IMG/VR virus record: IMGVR_UViG_3300033148_004975
Span: 1-52,560 of that record
Direction: 5' to 3' (one strand)
Length of the DNA stretch: 52,560 nucleotides
Origin: a virus
Position numbers and translations under genes: made by a program. Below, piece by piece: positions 15,367 through 23,751 of the stretch. Under the pieces are notes generated by a model that had not been told where the DNA came from, did no database searches, and saw nothing but the letters and a program-made list of their open reading frames with translations. How positions within the stretch are numbered: the first letter of the stretch is position 1; the number at the start of each line of letters is the position of its first letter.

Positions 15367-16068
15367 ATGATAGAAGAACAAGAAAATGATTACAATTATG
15401 ATGATATAACTATATTACATGAATTTAACTTATCCATAAATACAAGAGAAATATTTGTACCACCAAATATATTTGATTCACCAGATGACACAATGATAGA
15501 TCATGTCGTTGCTTCTACATTTATTAAAAATTTACACATACTCAATTCAATAAGCAATGAACCAATAATAATCCATCAAATTAATTATGGTGGCGATTGG
15601 GGATATGGAATGGCAATTTATGATGCCATATTACATTCATGTAATAATCCGCGTATGTCTAATGTAGCTATAATATCATATGGTTATGCCGCATCCATGT
15701 CGTCCGTTATATTACAAGCTGCATCTAAACGTATATTAACACCAAATACTACTTTTCTTATGCATTGGGGCTCAGAAGAAATTAATAGTAATTTTTCCTC
15801 TGTTGTATCTGAAGTTGAACAGCGTAAAAAAGAAGCTGCAAAGATGCTAGATATTTATGTTAATAGATGTAAATATGGCAAATATTGAAAAAAAAGACAA
15901 ATGTCCCCAAGTCAAATTAAATCGTGGATAAAAAACGCCATCAATTCTGAACAGGAATATTATATGTCACCACAAGATGCTATAGATAAGGGGTTTATTG
16001 ATGGTATTTTAGGTAAAAGGCCATATGAAACAATAGAAAAAATTAAAAAAGCCCTCTATAAAAGATAG
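15367..16068 (+). pseudogene. ClpP/S14-like serine protease interrupted by in-frame TGA
   Basis: Codons 1-173 encode the ClpP core: INYGGDWGYG (oxyanion loop), SYGYAASMSSVI with the nucleophile serine, and FLMHWGS with the histidine. A TGA at 15886-15888 stops translation. The same frame then continues for 59 more codons to a TAG at 16066, encoding the expected C-terminal part (QIKSWIKNAI, then YYMSPQDAIDKGFIDGIL), where the third triad residue sits (here apparently Glu in place of Asp). The frame is kept on both sides of one stop. An ATG at 15901 could give the tail separately. S14 phage proteases often mature heads. It is either a point-mutated gene or stop readthrough. Confidence 0.8.
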
Positions 16069-16087
16069 CAATTTATATATTAAAGTG

Positions 16088-16093
16088 TATAAT
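16088..16093 (+). promoter_or_regulatory. Possible -10 element (TATAAT) before the structural-type gene
   Basis: A perfect TATAAT lies 75 bases before the ATG at 16168 in the 99-base gap after the ClpP-like gene. No good -35 is found 16-18 bases upstream. A phage sigma factor might replace that need, but chance in A/T-rich DNA is also likely. Confidence 0.3.
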
Positions 16094-16167
16094 ATATGGG
16101 AGTTTGGATTTTGATGGAATTGATAGGAAAACATTGTATTTATTTATATTTATAATGGAGGTAATAA

Positions 16168-16734
16168 ATGCCTGTTTATCCCGCACCTTATGCTAGATAT
16201 GGCCATGGTTATGCTACTGGTTTTAAACCTATGAATTCCTCGCTCCCAATTAAGAATAATGGGGGAACAATCATAGGTACTGGATCAACAAGTGGCCCAA
16301 TGGCATTAGTAAGCCAATTAGGACCACAGCAACGCCCAAATAATAATACTGTTCCAGGACCAAAACTACGAACTGGAACAGCACAACCTATTCCGGCAGG
16401 CACATTTAATAATCAAGTTGCTGGTAACTACATGATTAAGGGTGGCTCTTTTATGAGTTCGCTTGCTGGTGTATCTAGCACAAATCTTAATACTACAGCA
16501 AGACTTTCCTCATTTAATAAATCAATTAATAGCCTTACTTATCATAGAAGCCCCAATATTGCATCTTGGGATCTGCTTACTGGACAACCAACTTATAATA
16601 CAATAGCAGTTGTTAAGACTAGTTTTGGTGCTGATACCGCTGCCACCCCAACTAATACTGTACCTGGTTATCTTAGCTATATAGTTGGACTTTCTCCAGT
16701 AACAGATTATTATAATCCTCGCTATTTATGGTAG
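16168..16734 (+). CDS. Gly/Pro/Asn/Thr-rich protein, possible virion component
   Basis: 188 residues with composition unlike the neighbours: few lysines, many glycines, prolines, threonines and asparagines (for example GGTIIGTGSTSGP and TFNNQVAGNYMIKGG), with an aromatic C-terminus. There is no cysteine, catalytic motif or signal peptide. Such sequences are common in exposed phage structural proteins. GGAGG stands 7 bases before the ATG, one of the best ribosome sites in the window, suggesting high expression. The position after the protease gene fits a structural role. The name is not certain. Confidence 0.6.
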   Translation: MPVYPAPYARYGHGYATGFKPMNSSLPIKNNGGTIIGTGSTSGPMALVSQLGPQQRPNNNTVPGPKLRTGTAQPIPAGTFNNQVAGNYMIKGGSFMSSLAGVSSTNLNTTARLSSFNKSINSLTYHRSPNIASWDLLTGQPTYNTIAVVKTSFGADTAATPTNTVPGYLSYIVGLSPVTDYYNPRYLW

Positions 16735-16743
16735 GGTAATCAT

Positions 16744-17067
16744 ATGATGGAAGCTATTAAAAAGAATGGTGCTATGGATTTGATTATTAAAGGAATAATT
16801 GGATCTGCTGGTGTTGTTCTTATTACTATTATGGGTTTTACATTATCAATATCTAATGGTGCTATAAAATCTAGTGAAGAAGCTAAAGTTTTAACAATTA
16901 AAAATAATAATGAATTGGCAACGCATATAGCTGCCCAAAAAGAATATGAAAAGGCTGTTAATGAAAAATTATGTGATATTAAAAATTCATTAGATGTTAT
17001 TAGCAAAGAACAAATTAATCAACGGGTAATGTTAGAGGCCCTTTCAACTAAAATCGAACAAAAATAA
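16744..17067 (+). CDS. Membrane-anchored coiled-coil protein (possible lysis accessory)
   Basis: 107 residues. Residues about 12-34 (MDLIIKGIIGSAGVVLITIMGFTL) form one hydrophobic helix. The remaining 70 residues are a charged helix with heptad-like spacing, ending in QRVMLEALSTKIEQK. The topology resembles phage membrane proteins with a periplasmic or cytoplasmic coiled coil, including some holin or spanin partners, but no such motif is specific. A terminator follows, so it is the last gene of its unit. Confidence 0.6.
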   Translation: MMEAIKKNGAMDLIIKGIIGSAGVVLITIMGFTLSISNGAIKSSEEAKVLTIKNNNELATHIAAQKEYEKAVNEKLCDIKNSLDVISKEQINQRVMLEALSTKIEQK

Positions 17068-17140
17068 CGCATAGAACAACATGGGCACAATCCAATGTGT
17101 AATGGGATGTAAAACAACATAAATAACAAAATAACTAGAA

Positions 17141-17176
17141 GGCTGCCACTATAAAATAATAGTGGTAGCCTTTTAT
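17141..17176 (+). terminator. Intrinsic terminator
   Basis: GGCTGCCACT (17141-17150) pairs with AGTGGTAGCC (17161-17170), with one G-T pair, around a 10-base loop, followed by TTTTATTTT. It ends the unit carrying the sigma-like, ClpP-like and structural-type genes. Confidence 0.88.
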
Positions 17177-17216
17177 TTTCTGCTTTAAAAAAACAATCGT
17201 GGATAAGGAATTAATT

Positions 17217-17966
17217 ATGGATTATGAAGTTGTTATATTTACATGCCCAAAGGATTATAATAAGTGTAAATTTACAATTCAATCATTAAAATATCTAAAC
17301 CCACAACCAAATAAAATTCATATCGTATCACCAAACACTGGTATAAAAACATATTTAAGAAATATTAATATAAAAAATATATCATTCCACAATGATAACG
17401 ATGTTCTAAACTTGGATATGAATGTTGCTAAATATAGAAGAATGTGGATGTGGCAACAGTTCGCAAAGTTATTTAACAATCTTAGCAACACGGACTATTA
17501 TTTTGTAGTGGATAGTGATGTGGTGTTCCTTGGTAATATCTTTGTTTTTAATCAAGATAAGCCACAGTTCTTCTTAACACAAGATCAACACCATGTACCA
17601 TATTTCAATACTATGAAGAAAATATGGGGGCTAGATAGGGCTTATGATCATTCTTTTATTGCAGATTTCATGTTAATGAATAAAGGAGTGAATGCAGAAA
17701 TATTAGGAAAATTTTCAATAAATGAATTATGGGGACGAGTCCACTCATTAATAAATCAAGATCCAGATAAATATTCATTTTCCGAATTTGAAACATATGG
17801 GCAATTCGTATATCATCATCACAAAAATATGTATGGTATATGTAAGATAGAGCATATATTACAAGCTTCATATGATAAATGGTGGGATGAAGATATAGAA
17901 CGATTTATTGCAGCGGTTAATAAGAATGAAGTAGACGCAATAAGTTTTCATACATGGATTAGATAA
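17217..17966 (+). CDS. Glycosyltransferase-like protein, DUF6492-type
   Basis: About 249 residues from the ATG at 17217 (GTG at 17199 is possible). It starts like GT-A enzymes (YEVVIFTCPKDY) and has the metal motif region FVVDSDVVFL (D-x-D), then FFLTQDQHH and a C-terminal FETYGQFVYHHH with TWIR. This order resembles the DUF6492 family of presumed glycosyltransferases. It stands alone, 23 kb from the glycan island, directly after a terminator. Confidence 0.68.
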   Translation: MDYEVVIFTCPKDYNKCKFTIQSLKYLNPQPNKIHIVSPNTGIKTYLRNINIKNISFHNDNDVLNLDMNVAKYRRMWMWQQFAKLFNNLSNTDYYFVVDSDVVFLGNIFVFNQDKPQFFLTQDQHHVPYFNTMKKIWGLDRAYDHSFIADFMLMNKGVNAEILGKFSINELWGRVHSLINQDPDKYSFSEFETYGQFVYHHHKNMYGICKIEHILQASYDKWWDEDIERFIAAVNKNEVDAISFHTWIR

Positions 17967-17967
17967 A

Positions 17968-18246
17968 ATGAGAATTAGATTTGTGCGAAATTTTGTACTT
18001 TTCACTTCGGAATATACTATTAAAGATGGAAAAGCTACACATATTGAAAATCAATATCATATAAGGTCTGGAAAAATATATCCTATAGAATCATATGAGG
18101 AAAAGGGGGCTTTAATTGATATTACATTTTCTAATAATAGTAATATACGCGGAACAACATATAATTTAAATAAAGAATATGTAGAATTATTATTGGAGCC
18201 ACACGAAAGAAAAACCAGACTACAAGATTGTGGATGTGAAAAGTAA
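17968..18246 (+). CDS. Hypothetical protein
   Basis: 92 residues starting one base after the preceding stop. Mostly predicted beta strands (RIRFVRNFVLFTSEYTI, ALIDITFSNNSN) and a C-terminal CGCEK. It shares length and spacing style with the next gene, which also opens with a V-R-C/F-V-x-N segment, so the two may be distant paralogs. The function is unknown. Confidence 0.58.
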   Translation: MRIRFVRNFVLFTSEYTIKDGKATHIENQYHIRSGKIYPIESYEEKGALIDITFSNNSNIRGTTYNLNKEYVELLLEPHERKTRLQDCGCEK

Positions 18247-18258
18247 GGAGTAATTAAA

Positions 18259-18669
18259 ATGTCTAAAGTTAGATGTGTAAAAAACATACAATTGAATGTT
18301 ATAAATAGTGATGGCAAAGAAGAAACAAGAAATTTTCGATATGGAGCATATTATAAAGCAAAAGCATGGCAACAAATCATTGGCGATGATGAATACATAA
18401 ACATAATATTGGAAGACAATTCAATTATTAAAGAGGTAAATCGGCATATTTTTGAAAATTTTAAAACACCAATAACACAAGTAGAAATGGAATCTAATAA
18501 ATCTACTGAACCTATTGAATCTATTGAACTTACTGAGTCTAGTGAATCTATTGGACCTATTGAATCTACAGAATCTACTCAACCAACTAAACCTACTAAA
18601 CCAGCTAAAGCAGACAAAGATGAATATTCACCAAAAGTATACAAATTCAATCATGATCTTGAATATTAA
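18259..18669 (+). CDS. Hypothetical protein with a tripeptide-repeat linker
   Basis: 136 residues: an N-terminal globular part of about 80 residues (VRCVKNIQLNV, FRYGAYYKAKAWQQI), then 12 tandem tripeptides of the pattern [S/P/L][T/I/S/A][E/K/G/Q] at residues 82-117, then a short charged tail. The N-terminal part resembles the gene at 17968. The repeat region should be an extended, flexible linker. GGAGTAATTAAA precedes the ATG. No enzyme motif is seen. Confidence 0.6.
   Translation: MSKVRCVKNIQLNVINSDGKEETRNFRYGAYYKAKAWQQIIGDDEYINIILEDNSIIKEVNRHIFENFKTPITQVEMESNKSTEPIESIELTESSESIGPIESTESTQPTKPTKPAKADKDEYSPKVYKFNHDLEY
18502..18609 (+). repeat. Nine-base coding minisatellite (12 units)
   Basis: Twelve consecutive 9-base units (for example TCT-ACT-GAA and CCT-ATT-GAA) encode S/P-T/I-E/K tripeptides in frame. 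The glutamate-rich units give way to lysine units at the 3' end, so charge flips along the linker. Such arrays change length by slippage without breaking the frame. Confidence 0.85.
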
Positions 18670-18682
18670 AAAGTGAACAACA

Positions 18683-18793
18683 ATGTCTAAAACCATAAGA
18701 AGAAATAAAAAAGATAAAAAGAAATATAAGGATTTTAGAAAAAACAGACAAAAGAGAAGTAAATTTGCGTTTTCAAGCAAGAATGTTTCTTAA
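18683..18793 (+). CDS. Very basic 36-residue protein
   Basis: The frame encodes 36 residues, about half Lys or Arg, arranged as KTIRRNKKDKKKYKDFRKN and RQKRSKFAF. It fills the gap between the repeat-linker gene and the dCMP deaminase, with AAGTGA 11 bases before the ATG. Its size and charge recall small nucleic-acid or ribosome-binding proteins of phages, but I cannot match it to ribosomal protein S21 or any named family. Confidence 0.5.
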   Translation: MSKTIRRNKKDKKKYKDFRKNRQKRSKFAFSSKNVS

Positions 18794-18841
18794 TTTAGGG
18801 TTTTGTCTAAATCATCAATCATTTTAAAAATAAAAAGAAAA

Positions 18842-19351
18842 ATGATAAGTGGATATACAATAGATTGGGATACACTCTTTATGCAAATGGTTTATTGCAT
18901 TGCTAGTAAATCAAAGGATAGAAATACGCATGTTGGTGCTGTAATAGTGGGCCCCAATCATGAAATTAGAAGTGTTGGTTATAATGGTTTTCCTAGAAAT
19001 ATAAATGATGATATTGCGAAAAGACAAGAAAGACCATATAAATATAATTTCTTTGCTCATGCTGAAGTGAATGCTATTTATAATGCGGCTCGTGTAGGTA
19101 TACCTATTGATGGATGCATTTTATATACAAATAGTATTCCTTGCTGTTCATGTTGTGTTGGTATAATTAATTCTGGCATAAAAGAAGTTGTAGTAGATAA
19201 AAAGTGGCAATCCCACAATGAATGGAAAGAAAAAGCAAATATTACCAAAATGATGTTTAATGAGGCAGGAATAATTTTTAGAGAATGGGATGGAGAATTA
19301 TTTCCAATACAAAAATATCAAAATGGACAAATTATATGTAATGGAGAATAA
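18842..19351 (+). CDS. dCMP deaminase
   Basis: Converts dCMP to dUMP, the substrate of thymidylate synthase. About 169 residues from the ATG at 18842 (a TTG at 18803 would add 13 residues). The zinc motifs are clear: HAEVNAI with the catalytic Glu and PCCSCC as the cysteine pair. The THVGAVIVGP strand and GYNGFPRNIND segment are typical of ComEB/dCMP deaminases. It lies immediately before the ribonucleotide reductase, forming a dNTP unit. Confidence 0.92.
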   Translation: MISGYTIDWDTLFMQMVYCIASKSKDRNTHVGAVIVGPNHEIRSVGYNGFPRNINDDIAKRQERPYKYNFFAHAEVNAIYNAARVGIPIDGCILYTNSIPCCSCCVGIINSGIKEVVVDKKWQSHNEWKEKANITKMMFNEAGIIFREWDGELFPIQKYQNGQIICNGE

Positions 19352-19353
19352 GT

Positions 19354-21828
19354 GTGTATAGTGAAGAAGAAGCCATTAAAGCAAGTACAGAATACTTCAA
19401 TAATAATACACTTGCTGCTACAATATTTGTAAATAAATATGCATTAAAAGATAATGACGGAAAAATCTTAGAACTAACACCATCAGATATGCATAATCGT
19501 ATTGCTAATGAGTTAGCAAGAATAGAGCGAAGTAAATTTAACAATCCATTAAGTAAAAGTGAAATTTTTGATTATTTAGATCATTTTAAAAAAATTATTC
19601 CACAAGGAGGAATATTATTTGGTGTTGGTAATAATTATCAATATACAAGTCTAGCTAATTGTTTTTGTTGTCCACCACCAGTTGATAGTTATGGTGGTAT
19701 TTTTTTTACAGATCAAGCAATAGCACAATTAAGTAAAAGACGCTGTGGTATAGGTATTAATATTTCCGATTTACGGCCACGTGGTTTTACAACAAAAAAT
19801 GCCGCTGGTAGTAGTACAGGCCCAATTTCTTTCGCCAAAAGATTTGCATCAACTGTAGCAGAAGTTGGACAAAATAATAGACGTGGTGGCGGACTTTTAT
19901 TAATGAATGTCCACCATATTGATATACTGCCATTTATTAATTTTAAAAATAATCTTTCTGATAATACAGCAGTAAACATCTCTATTGGAATTACTGACGA
20001 ATTTATAAAAGCAGTAAAAAATGATGAAGAATATGAACAAAGATGGCCAATTACCAATCCACAAATAACACGCAAGATTTCTGCTAAAAAAGTGTGGAAT
20101 GAAATAGTTAAATGTTCCTGGAATACTGGAGATCCTGGAATCATCTTTTTAGATAATATTATTAATGAATCAATACCAGATTGTTACAGCAATGAATGGA
20201 AAACGTCATCTACTAATGTATGTGGTGAAATACCACTCAATCCACTTGGTGCATGTGTTTTAACTGTAGTAAATGCTTATTCATATGTAGATAATAAATT
20301 TAAAAATAATGCAAGCTTTAATTTTGATGAATTTTATCACGATGCAATGATAGCTCATAGAATACTTGATGATATTATAGATTTAGAAATAGAAAAAATT
20401 AGTAAAATCCTAGATAAAATAAATAAAGATCCAGAACCAGATTATATTAAAAGTACAGAAAAAATTATATGGGAACAAGCACGTAACATTTATAGAAATG
20501 GAAGGCGAGTTGGACTTGGATTAGTTGGAGTGGCAGATACATTAGCTGCGTTAAATAAGCCGTATTCAATGAAAAGTGCAAAATTTTTAGATAAACTATA
20601 TAAAACACTAAAATTTGCGGCTTATAGATCGTCTATTGAAATAGCTAAAGAAATTGGGCCATTTCCTATGTTTGATTGGGAAAAGGAGAAAGATAATCCA
20701 TTTTTAAATAGAATAAAAAATGAATCAATAAAAATAAATAATGAAATAATAGATGGGTATGATATTTTTCATGATATTGAAGAATATGGTCGCCGCAATA
20801 TTAATTGTTTAACTAGTTCACCAACTGGCACAATTAGTTTATTGGCTCAAGTATCTTCTGGTATAGAACCTACCCAATATATTAATTTCAAAAGAAAAGT
20901 TAAATTAACTGATGATATGATAAATAAATATGATGATAAAGATATAGAAATAGATGTGGATGGTAATAAATTTGTATCATTCATGGTTGAACATCCAAAA
21001 TTTACAGAATGGAAAAGAATTACTGGGAAAACTAAGCCAGAAGAAAGCCCTTGGTATTTATCATGTGCTCATGATATTAAACCAGAAGATCGTATAAAAT
21101 TACAAGGAAAAATCCAGAAACATATTTGCAATAGTATTAGTAGTACGGTCAACTTGCCACAAAATACACCACAAAAATTTATTGATGATATATTCTTACT
21201 TTCTCATGAAGTAGGACTTAAGGGTGTGACGATATACCGCGATGGTAGTAGGAAGAATATAATACAATCCGCAAATGTTGACAGGGACAACATTGACCAT
21301 ATTATTAAGACAGAGGCCCCTAGGCGACCAAGAGAACTACCATGTAACGTACATCATGTAACAGTTAAAGGTCGAAAATATTATGTATTAGTTGGGTTGT
21401 TTGGGAAGAATAAAGAGCCATATGAAATTTTTTGTGGCCCAAATAATATTATGCCAAATGGCATTACTAATGGTGTTATTGTTAAGAAAAGAAAAGGTTA
21501 TTATAAAGCCATATTCAAAGAACATGACTTTGAGATTTCACCACTTATGTCATCAGCTAATGAAATGGAAGAGGGGGTTACACGTCTTGCTTCTACCGCA
21601 TTAAGACATGGTACAGAAATTTATTATTTAGTTAAACAATTAGAAAGAGTGGGTGAACATAGTTCATTACAAGATTTTTGTCGTGCTATGGCTCGCACTT
21701 TAAAGAAATATATTCCAGAAAATAGAAAAGAAGAAAATGAATCATGTCCGTCGTGTGGTAATCAAACATTAGTTAGGCGAGAAGGCTGCCCATTATGTTT
21801 AACATGTTCTTGGAGTAGATGTCTGTGA
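19354..21828 (+). CDS. nrdJ: Ribonucleotide reductase, class II (adenosylcobalamin-dependent)
   Basis: Reduces ribonucleotides to deoxyribonucleotides using a B12-derived radical, so no R2 subunit is needed, and none is seen. 824 residues from the GTG at 19354, with GGAG upstream. Active-site residues are visible: N288, C290 and E292 in TNVCGEIPL, with the redox pair C103 (LANCFCC) and C301 (GACVLT). SPTGTISLLA marks the phosphate-binding loop. The C-terminal part has the TSCPD-type domain (from about 645, RPRELPC) and ends in a CPSC...CPLC ribbon. No ATP cone is evident at the N-terminus. Cobalamin must come from the host or medium. Confidence 0.93.
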   Translation: MYSEEEAIKASTEYFNNNTLAATIFVNKYALKDNDGKILELTPSDMHNRIANELARIERSKFNNPLSKSEIFDYLDHFKKIIPQGGILFGVGNNYQYTSLANCFCCPPPVDSYGGIFFTDQAIAQLSKRRCGIGINISDLRPRGFTTKNAAGSSTGPISFAKRFASTVAEVGQNNRRGGGLLLMNVHHIDILPFINFKNNLSDNTAVNISIGITDEFIKAVKNDEEYEQRWPITNPQITRKISAKKVWNEIVKCSWNTGDPGIIFLDNIINESIPDCYSNEWKTSSTNVCGEIPLNPLGACVLTVVNAYSYVDNKFKNNASFNFDEFYHDAMIAHRILDDIIDLEIEKISKILDKINKDPEPDYIKSTEKIIWEQARNIYRNGRRVGLGLVGVADTLAALNKPYSMKSAKFLDKLYKTLKFAAYRSSIEIAKEIGPFPMFDWEKEKDNPFLNRIKNESIKINNEIIDGYDIFHDIEEYGRRNINCLTSSPTGTISLLAQVSSGIEPTQYINFKRKVKLTDDMINKYDDKDIEIDVDGNKFVSFMVEHPKFTEWKRITGKTKPEESPWYLSCAHDIKPEDRIKLQGKIQKHICNSISSTVNLPQNTPQKFIDDIFLLSHEVGLKGVTIYRDGSRKNIIQSANVDRDNIDHIIKTEAPRRPRELPCNVHHVTVKGRKYYVLVGLFGKNKEPYEIFCGPNNIMPNGITNGVIVKKRKGYYKAIFKEHDFEISPLMSSANEMEEGVTRLASTALRHGTEIYYLVKQLERVGEHSSLQDFCRAMARTLKKYIPENRKEENESCPSCGNQTLVRREGCPLCLTCSWSRCL

Positions 21829-22619
21829 AAATAAACAATAAGCCATTAGCATTATTGCACGCCCCTAAAACTGGCGGTTCATCTATAGTACAAGATAATA
21901 GAATTACAGAATTTGGCCATATGCAAGTATATGATGATAATATAAATAGCCCTAGAGTAAATTATACTTATCTTTATCATGATAGAAAAACAGCACTACA
22001 AGCTATTTTGCCACTATCACATGTAAGAAAATATTATACACTATTTATTGTCAGAAATCATTTTAGTTGGCTGGTTTCTTATGCTGATTGGTGTTCATGT
22101 TTTTCAAATTGGAATTTTGATCATCATGATGCAATATATGCAAGAAAAGGATTTGACTATTTAATTAAAACAATAATTAATAGAGAAAATGCGTGGCCAT
22201 CTCGAAACAATATATTTTGTCAAATGTTTACTACATCTGGTTCATTAGTGCCAGATTATATTTTACATACTGAAAATTTAGATAATGAATTAAAATTTCT
22301 CTTTTCTAAATATAATGAAGAATGGATTCCACCACCTAGAGTACAAATAGGTCGCAGACATGGTAATTTTGGTGCTAGAAGTGCTGGAAGAGGAAAAAAT
22401 CTACACATAAGTTCTAAACAAACTAAAAAACCCATTCATGAAATGTATTCGGATAAACTAGCAGAAGAAGTTTGGTTATGTTGGAATAAAGAGATGAAAA
22501 TGCTTGGATATGGGCCAAATCCGAATAAATTAGAAGCAGAAAAAAGTGATGATGTTTTATTTGGTGATGTTACAGAATGTAAAAAAACATATACCTATTA
22601 TTGGAATGAAACAAAATAG
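21819..22619 (+). CDS. Sulfotransferase-family protein
   Basis: 266 residues, overlapping the end of nrdJ by 10 bases. HAPKTGGSSI (residues 14-23) is the 5'-phosphosulfate loop of PAPS-dependent sulfotransferases, and FIVRNHFSWLVSYADW, with its R and S, is the 3'-phosphate motif. The family moves sulfate from PAPS to sugars, peptides or small molecules. In a phage rich in glycosyltransferases the likely target is a glycan, but a host metabolite is also possible. The C-terminal 80 residues are divergent. Confidence 0.78.
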   Translation: MSVKINNKPLALLHAPKTGGSSIVQDNRITEFGHMQVYDDNINSPRVNYTYLYHDRKTALQAILPLSHVRKYYTLFIVRNHFSWLVSYADWCSCFSNWNFDHHDAIYARKGFDYLIKTIINRENAWPSRNNIFCQMFTTSGSLVPDYILHTENLDNELKFLFSKYNEEWIPPPRVQIGRRHGNFGARSAGRGKNLHISSKQTKKPIHEMYSDKLAEEVWLCWNKEMKMLGYGPNPNKLEAEKSDDVLFGDVTECKKTYTYYWNETK

Positions 22620-22630
22620 GATTAAATAAA

Positions 22631-22990
22631 ATGCCAACATACGATTATCATTGTGATAAATGCAATAAAACCATGGAAATTTTTCATAATATGTTTGATG
22701 AGTCACAACAAAAATGTCCAACATGTAATAGTGAAATTTATAAAATTTATATTACACCACCATATGGTTTTATAGATGAACCCAGAACGGTTGGTGGTTT
22801 AGCAGATAAAAATGCATCAAAATATTCAAATGATCAAAAGGAAGAAATACGGCTTAAGACAAGAAGTAGACCGCCTAAAAAGCAAAGCACAGAAAAACCA
22901 CTTTATGATAAATATAGGACTAAAACAAACAAAGAAGTCCTTAAAATGACACCAGAACAACGGAAGAAATATATATTGACAGGAAATTAA
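22631..22990 (+). CDS. FmdB-type zinc ribbon protein
   Basis: 119 residues. The first 45 are a typical FmdB/CxxC_CxxC_SSSS ribbon: MPTYDYHCDKC, then a second CPTC pair and a short strand (IYKIYI). The rest is basic and low in complexity (RPPKKQ, then KMTPEQRKKYI). The ribbon class is common in bacteria and phages without a settled role. Confidence 0.78.
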   Translation: MPTYDYHCDKCNKTMEIFHNMFDESQQKCPTCNSEIYKIYITPPYGFIDEPRTVGGLADKNASKYSNDQKEEIRLKTRSRPPKKQSTEKPLYDKYRTKTNKEVLKMTPEQRKKYILTGN

Positions 22991-23011
22991 TCCAAAATTT
23001 AATTTTTACAA

Positions 23012-23485
23012 ATGGTTGAAGTATTAGTGGGAATGATAGCTTCTGGAAAATCCACATGGGCAAAACAACGGGCTAAAGAGGGTTGGATTGTTTTAAATGA
23101 TGATGCTATTGTTAATGCTGTTCATGGTGGTGACTATACTTTATATTCTGAAAACTTAAAACCCCTTTATAAATCTATTGAGGATCATATATTTCACACA
23201 GCAGTAGCAATGGGTAAAAATGTAGTTATAGATCGAGGTTTAGATATACGAAAAACATCTAGGCAACGATGGATTGCATTAGCTAAATCTTTAGATATTA
23301 TGATAATTGCAGTGGTTTTTGAGAAAAAAACACCAGAAGAACATGCTCATAGACGATACGAATCGGATGGTAGAGGATATAGTTATGAATATTGGTTAAA
23401 AGTCGCCAAAATTCATGACAAACAATGGTCTATGCCTTCAATTTTTGAAGGTTTTGATGGTGTGCGAAATGAAGTAGAAAATTGA
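23012..23485 (+). CDS. P-loop kinase, polynucleotide-kinase-like
   Basis: 157 residues. The Walker A motif GMIASGKST (7-15) opens a compact AAA_33/PNK-type kinase. NDDAIVNAVHGG looks like the acceptor site, and VVIDRGLDIRKTSRQRW supplies an Asp-Arg pair and the lid region (DRGLD...R). The family phosphorylates 5'-OH ends of RNA or DNA, or small molecules. Together with the RNA ligase at 12435 it could form an end-healing and sealing pair. There is no phosphatase domain fused to it, unlike T4 Pnkp. Confidence 0.78.
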   Translation: MVEVLVGMIASGKSTWAKQRAKEGWIVLNDDAIVNAVHGGDYTLYSENLKPLYKSIEDHIFHTAVAMGKNVVIDRGLDIRKTSRQRWIALAKSLDIMIIAVVFEKKTPEEHAHRRYESDGRGYSYEYWLKVAKIHDKQWSMPSIFEGFDGVRNEVEN

Positions 23486-23493
23486 AATATAAA

Positions 23494-23751
23494 ATGAACA
23501 CAGAAAACGAAATAATTGAAGCGGAATATCAAGCATTGATTAGAATAGATGCTTCGGTAAATCAACGTGTTGGTAATAATTATTGGCATCCTGCCGCAGT
23601 TTTTAATGATTCTTTTTTTGTTGTATTGAATGGAAAATCAGAAAATGATGTAATTGAGGAATTAAAAAATAAGTTAGATAATCTAAAGAAAGCATGGGAA
23701 GAAGTTGGCGGAAAAGTTGGTGTAATAGAGGATATAAATAAACATGGGTAA
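23494..23751 (+). CDS. Hypothetical protein
   Basis: About 85 residues from the ATG at 23494 (a TTG at 23482 is possible). Short beta strands (EYQALIRID, FFVVLNGKS) are followed by a charged helix (DVIEELKNKLDNLKKAWEEV). It overlaps the next gene by 8 bases. No family is recognised. Confidence 0.55.
   Translation: MNTENEIIEAEYQALIRIDASVNQRVGNNYWHPAAVFNDSFFVVLNGKSENDVIEELKNKLDNLKKAWEEVGGKVGVIEDINKHG

Noticed and set aside
15886-15888. Global reassignment of TGA to an amino acid
   Set aside because: Several intact genes end at TGA at sensible domain ends (for example 12253, 27487 and 46553), and TGG encodes the tryptophans. Only one TGA interrupts a domain.
17081-17122. 13-codon ORF between the membrane protein and the terminator
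   Set aside because: Too short, no ribosome site, and no conserved feature.
19713-20144. Reverse-strand ORF of 143 codons (and other antisense frames)
   Set aside because: It is the shadow of the ribonucleotide reductase gene. No antisense frame in the window has a ribosome site with a recognisable domain.
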